Translations under genes and position numbers: made by a program
NCBI GenBank assembly: GCA_947446925.1
Contig: CANFHU010000006.1
Coordinates: 86,044 to 150,043 of the forward strand
Length of the DNA stretch: 64,000 bases
Reading direction: 5' to 3'
Source of the DNA: Flavobacteriia bacterium
GTDB taxonomy: Bacteria > Bacteroidota > Bacteroidia > Flavobacteriales_D > Crocinitomicaceae
The notes under the pieces: model-generated
Told to the model about the DNA's origin: nothing
The model's input: the letters and a program-made list of their open reading frames with translations, nothing else
Database searches by the model: none
Shown: positions 61,930-64,000 of the stretch, piece by piece
How positions within the stretch are numbered: position 1 is the first letter of the stretch
Layout: every line of letters starts with the position of its first letter

Positions 61930-63549
61930 ATGAAAAAGTCACATCCTAAAGCACTCCCTTTCTTATTCTTCTCTGAAATGTGGGAACGTTTCGGTTATTA
62001 TTTAATGATTGGAATTTTTACATTGTATTTAAAGGATACGGTAAATGGTTTTTCGATGACGGAAGCGGAAGCGTCAGATTTGTACGGAACATTTATCGCG
62101 TTTGTGTTTCTAACCCCTTTTGTCGGCGGTTTGTTAGCGGATCGAGTATTGGGTTATCGCAGATCTATTACAATCGGAGGTATAATGATGGGGATTGGAT
62201 ATTGTCTTATGTCTGTGCATTCATTAACTATGTTGTATGTTGCAATGTCTTTGGTGATTTTAGGGAATGGTTTCTTTAAACCTAATATTTCTACACTTTT
62301 AGGTAATTTATATAATAACGAACAGTATAAGGATAAAAAAGACGAAGGGTATAATATATTTTACATGGGTATAAATATTGGCGCTTTTGTTTGTAATTTC
62401 TTTGGAGCTGCTCTTTATAATATGATAGGTTGGGGTGCAGCTTTTATTGCAGCTGGAATTGGAATGTTTATCGGGATAATTATTTTCTGGGTTGGCACGA
62501 AACATTTTAAGCATGTAGATGTAATTAAGGAAAAATCCGAATCAGATTTACCGCTTTGGAAAATTTTTGCGGCGGTACTCTTACCTTCTATTGTTTTTGG
62601 TTTAATTGGATATTTTTTACCAGAACCACTTGTGGGCTCTCATTCCACGGACGCTTTCTTGTTTGGTTGTATACCAGTTGTTGTTTTTTACGGGCGTTTA
62701 TATATTAAATCACCAAAAGAAGAAAAGAAACCAATTGCCGCGATGTTAGCGATTTTTTCGGTTGTAATTTTATTTTGGGCGGTGTTCAAGCAAAATGGGT
62801 CTACATTAAATACATGGGCAGATCGTTATACGGATCGCGAAGTACCAAATGTGTTAGTGCCAATGTTATCTCAGTTGAAATTAGTGGATGAATCGAATGT
62901 GTATGTCAAAGATACATTTGTTGTAATGGATGCTCAATTTAGAGTTATAGATAAAGAGAAGATGTCTGTCAATTATCCACCATATTTTAAGAATGTAGAA
63001 AAGTCAAAACTACCAAAAGAAGGGGAGGGGGTAAAATTGATCAATACGAATCTATTTCAATCGGTAAATCCTTTTTGGGTTGTTTCTCTTACTCCTTTAG
63101 TATTAGCATTTTTTGCTTTTTTGAGAAGAAAAGGGAAAGAACCATCCACGCCAGTTAAAATTGCATTTGGGCTAACTATTTCTGCTCTATCCTGTTTTAT
63201 TATGGTTGCTGGGGTGTATGCTAGTCAAAATGGTATGATCAAATCATCAGCTTGGTGGTTTATTTCTTCTTATGGTGTAATAACAATAGGAGAATTGTTT
63301 CTAAGTCCAATGGGATTATCCTTAGTTTCAAAATTAAGTCCTCCAAGATTAACTGCATTAATGATGGGGGGATGGTTTTTGGCAACATCTATCGGTAATA
63401 AATTATCTGGAGTTTTAAGTAGTTTATGGGATGGGTACGAAAATAAAGCTAATTTTTTCCTTGTGAATTCTGCATTATTAGGAGTTGCTGCATTAATGAT
63501 GTTCTTTATGTTAAGATGGTTGAATAAGATATTTAAAGAGTTTGCTTAA
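61930..63549 (+). CDS. POT-family (proton-dependent) oligopeptide transporter 2
   Basis: The paralogue of the preceding transporter, 539 residues. It has SEMWERFGYYLMIGIF (about 15-30), FLTPFVGGLLADRVLGYRRS and GNGFFKPNISTLLGNLY. It is longer by about 60 residues because of an insert at about 285-375 between membrane helices (with DRYTDREVPNVLVP and DESNVYVKDTFVVMDA), presumably in a periplasmic loop. The ExxER motif is intact. The ATG follows the repeat tract after a few bases. No terminator is evident after it. Confidence 0.95.
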   Translation: MKKSHPKALPFLFFSEMWERFGYYLMIGIFTLYLKDTVNGFSMTEAEASDLYGTFIAFVFLTPFVGGLLADRVLGYRRSITIGGIMMGIGYCLMSVHSLTMLYVAMSLVILGNGFFKPNISTLLGNLYNNEQYKDKKDEGYNIFYMGINIGAFVCNFFGAALYNMIGWGAAFIAAGIGMFIGIIIFWVGTKHFKHVDVIKEKSESDLPLWKIFAAVLLPSIVFGLIGYFLPEPLVGSHSTDAFLFGCIPVVVFYGRLYIKSPKEEKKPIAAMLAIFSVVILFWAVFKQNGSTLNTWADRYTDREVPNVLVPMLSQLKLVDESNVYVKDTFVVMDAQFRVIDKEKMSVNYPPYFKNVEKSKLPKEGEGVKLINTNLFQSVNPFWVVSLTPLVLAFFAFLRRKGKEPSTPVKIAFGLTISALSCFIMVAGVYASQNGMIKSSAWWFISSYGVITIGELFLSPMGLSLVSKLSPPRLTALMMGGWFLATSIGNKLSGVLSSLWDGYENKANFFLVNSALLGVAALMMFFMLRWLNKIFKEFA

Positions 63550-63662
63550 AAATCGTGAATTAATATAGTATAGAATTGATGTTATAAAATACATTAATAA
63601 TTTGATTTTCAATACTTTAATAAATAATATTAAATAAAATTGAAAAAGTTTTCAAAAATCCA

Positions 63663-63692
63663 TTGTTAATTCAAATAAGTGTTCTATCTTTG
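63663..63692 (+). promoter_or_regulatory. rrn promoter P1
   Basis: TTG (63663-63665), 19 nt, TATCTTTG (63685-63692), followed by CACCTCTCAAC. It is an exact Bacteroidota consensus. Confidence 0.8.
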
Positions 63693-63772
63693 CACCTCTC
63701 AACGGAGAAACGGTCACTAAGATTTGAAATACTGAGTTAAACAAAAAAAAAATAATTTTTTTTCATTTTTTG

Positions 63773-63802
63773 TTGTTTAATTAAAATTAATACATATCTT
63801 TG
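63773..63802 (+). promoter_or_regulatory. rrn promoter P2
   Basis: TTG (63773-63775), 19 nt, TATCTTTG (63795-63802), followed by CACCCCACAAC. It lies 110 nt downstream of P1 and shares its -33, spacer length, -7 and initiation sequence. Confidence 0.8.
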
Positions 63803-63868
63803 CACCCCACAACACGATAGAGTGTTTGAGTTATTAAGATGGAAGTTTTGGAATAACTGCAAAAGATT

Positions 63869-63880
63869 AGTTCTTTGACA
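63869..63880 (+). promoter_or_regulatory. boxA-like antitermination element in the rrn leader
   Basis: AGTTCTTTGACA resembles the E. coli boxA core TGCTCTTTAACA and sits about 70 nt before the 16S start, the expected place for NusB/S10 loading. Confidence 0.5.
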
Positions 63881-63947
63881 TATTAGGAAATAAGGAAACA
63901 GCGTAGAAATACAATAGAATGAGCTCAACAAAAATTCAACGTTTTAT

Positions 63948-64000
<53 letters not shown>

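Larger units (their letters stand above)
63550..63947 (+). other. rRNA operon upstream region (no protein gene)
   Basis: I see no supported protein gene in this 398-nt stretch. The first 110 nt are very AT-rich, like an UP-element-rich region, and carry no clear terminator for the POT gene. Two tandem promoters follow (63663-63692 and 63773-63802), then the leader with a boxA-like TTAGTTCTTTGACATATT at about 63868-63885. Confidence 0.75.

Overview
The window is AT-rich chromosomal DNA of a Bacteroidota bacterium, most likely of class Flavobacteriia (a free-living, gliding-type lineage). The evidence is the start of a 16S rRNA gene at the right edge with the Bacteroidota-type 5' sequence, Bacteroidota promoters (TTG, 19-20 nt, TAnnTTTG) before many genes, several secreted proteins with type IX secretion system (T9SS) C-terminal sorting domains, a Bacteroidota-type RNA polymerase omega, and the block bamD-rpoZ-coaBC-DUF4835-recN. 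Most of the window is ordinary core genome. I see no prophage, CRISPR array, intact insertion sequence or defence island.

Layout. 1-9.8 kb: fatty-acid beta-oxidation (a 5'-truncated 3-hydroxyacyl-CoA dehydrogenase/enoyl-CoA hydratase, a thiolase, an acyl-CoA dehydrogenase), interrupted by a 23S-intervening-sequence-type four-helix-bundle gene and two T9SS cargo proteins. 9.9-14.7 kb: a GT9 glycosyltransferase, apaG, the proline-catabolic P5C dehydrogenase, and a convergent T9SS beta-propeller protein. 14.8-21.7 kb: a short ComEC, the thrS-infC-rpmI-rplT translation operon, an ECF sigma factor and a GT2 glycosyltransferase. 21.7-25 kb: tgt, an LptF/G-type permease, a YbaB-type protein, 5-formyl-THF cyclo-ligase and a putative tiny membrane protein. 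25-29.7 kb: an unrecognised exported protein, a secreted M4 metalloprotease and two YceI proteins. 29.7-37.5 kb: a serine-palmitoyltransferase-like enzyme, ychF, DUF2795, a cobalamin adenosyltransferase, a methyltransferase, DUF4301, DUF58 and a DMT exporter. 37.5-44.4 kb: two FISUMP-domain proteins, a membrane-anchored MutS-like ATPase, an outer-membrane-type protein, prmC and ligA. 44.4-48.5 kb: a small beta-rich protein, dapA, a DHH phosphoesterase and two FKBP lipoproteins (the first GldI-like). 48.6-56.8 kb: tRNA-Pro(GGG), an M23/LysM peptidase, bamD, rpoZ, coaBC, DUF4835, recN, DUF423, an MBL hydrolase and fabI. 56.8-60.2 kb, minus strand: a lipoprotein with an M1-aminopeptidase fold but a destroyed zinc site, tcdA and a TatD-family hydrolase. 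60.3-63.5 kb: two POT peptide transporters. 63.55-64 kb: tandem rrn promoters, leader and the start of the 16S gene.

How the genes work together. Envelope and secretion functions dominate the accessory content: T9SS cargo, the putative T9SS factor DUF4835, a GldI-like foldase, BamD, Lpt-type export, glycosyltransferases and a probable sphingolipid synthase. The secreted M4 protease, the two oligopeptide transporters and P5C dehydrogenase fit an organism that feeds on protein. The beta-oxidation genes fit lipid use.

The observations most worth following are the catalytically dead M1-family lipoprotein, the heptamer-like tracts that flank the four-helix-bundle gene and recur between the two POT genes, the tRNA-Pro joined to the start of an envelope gene block, the duplicated rrn promoters, and a REP-like palindrome after ychF.
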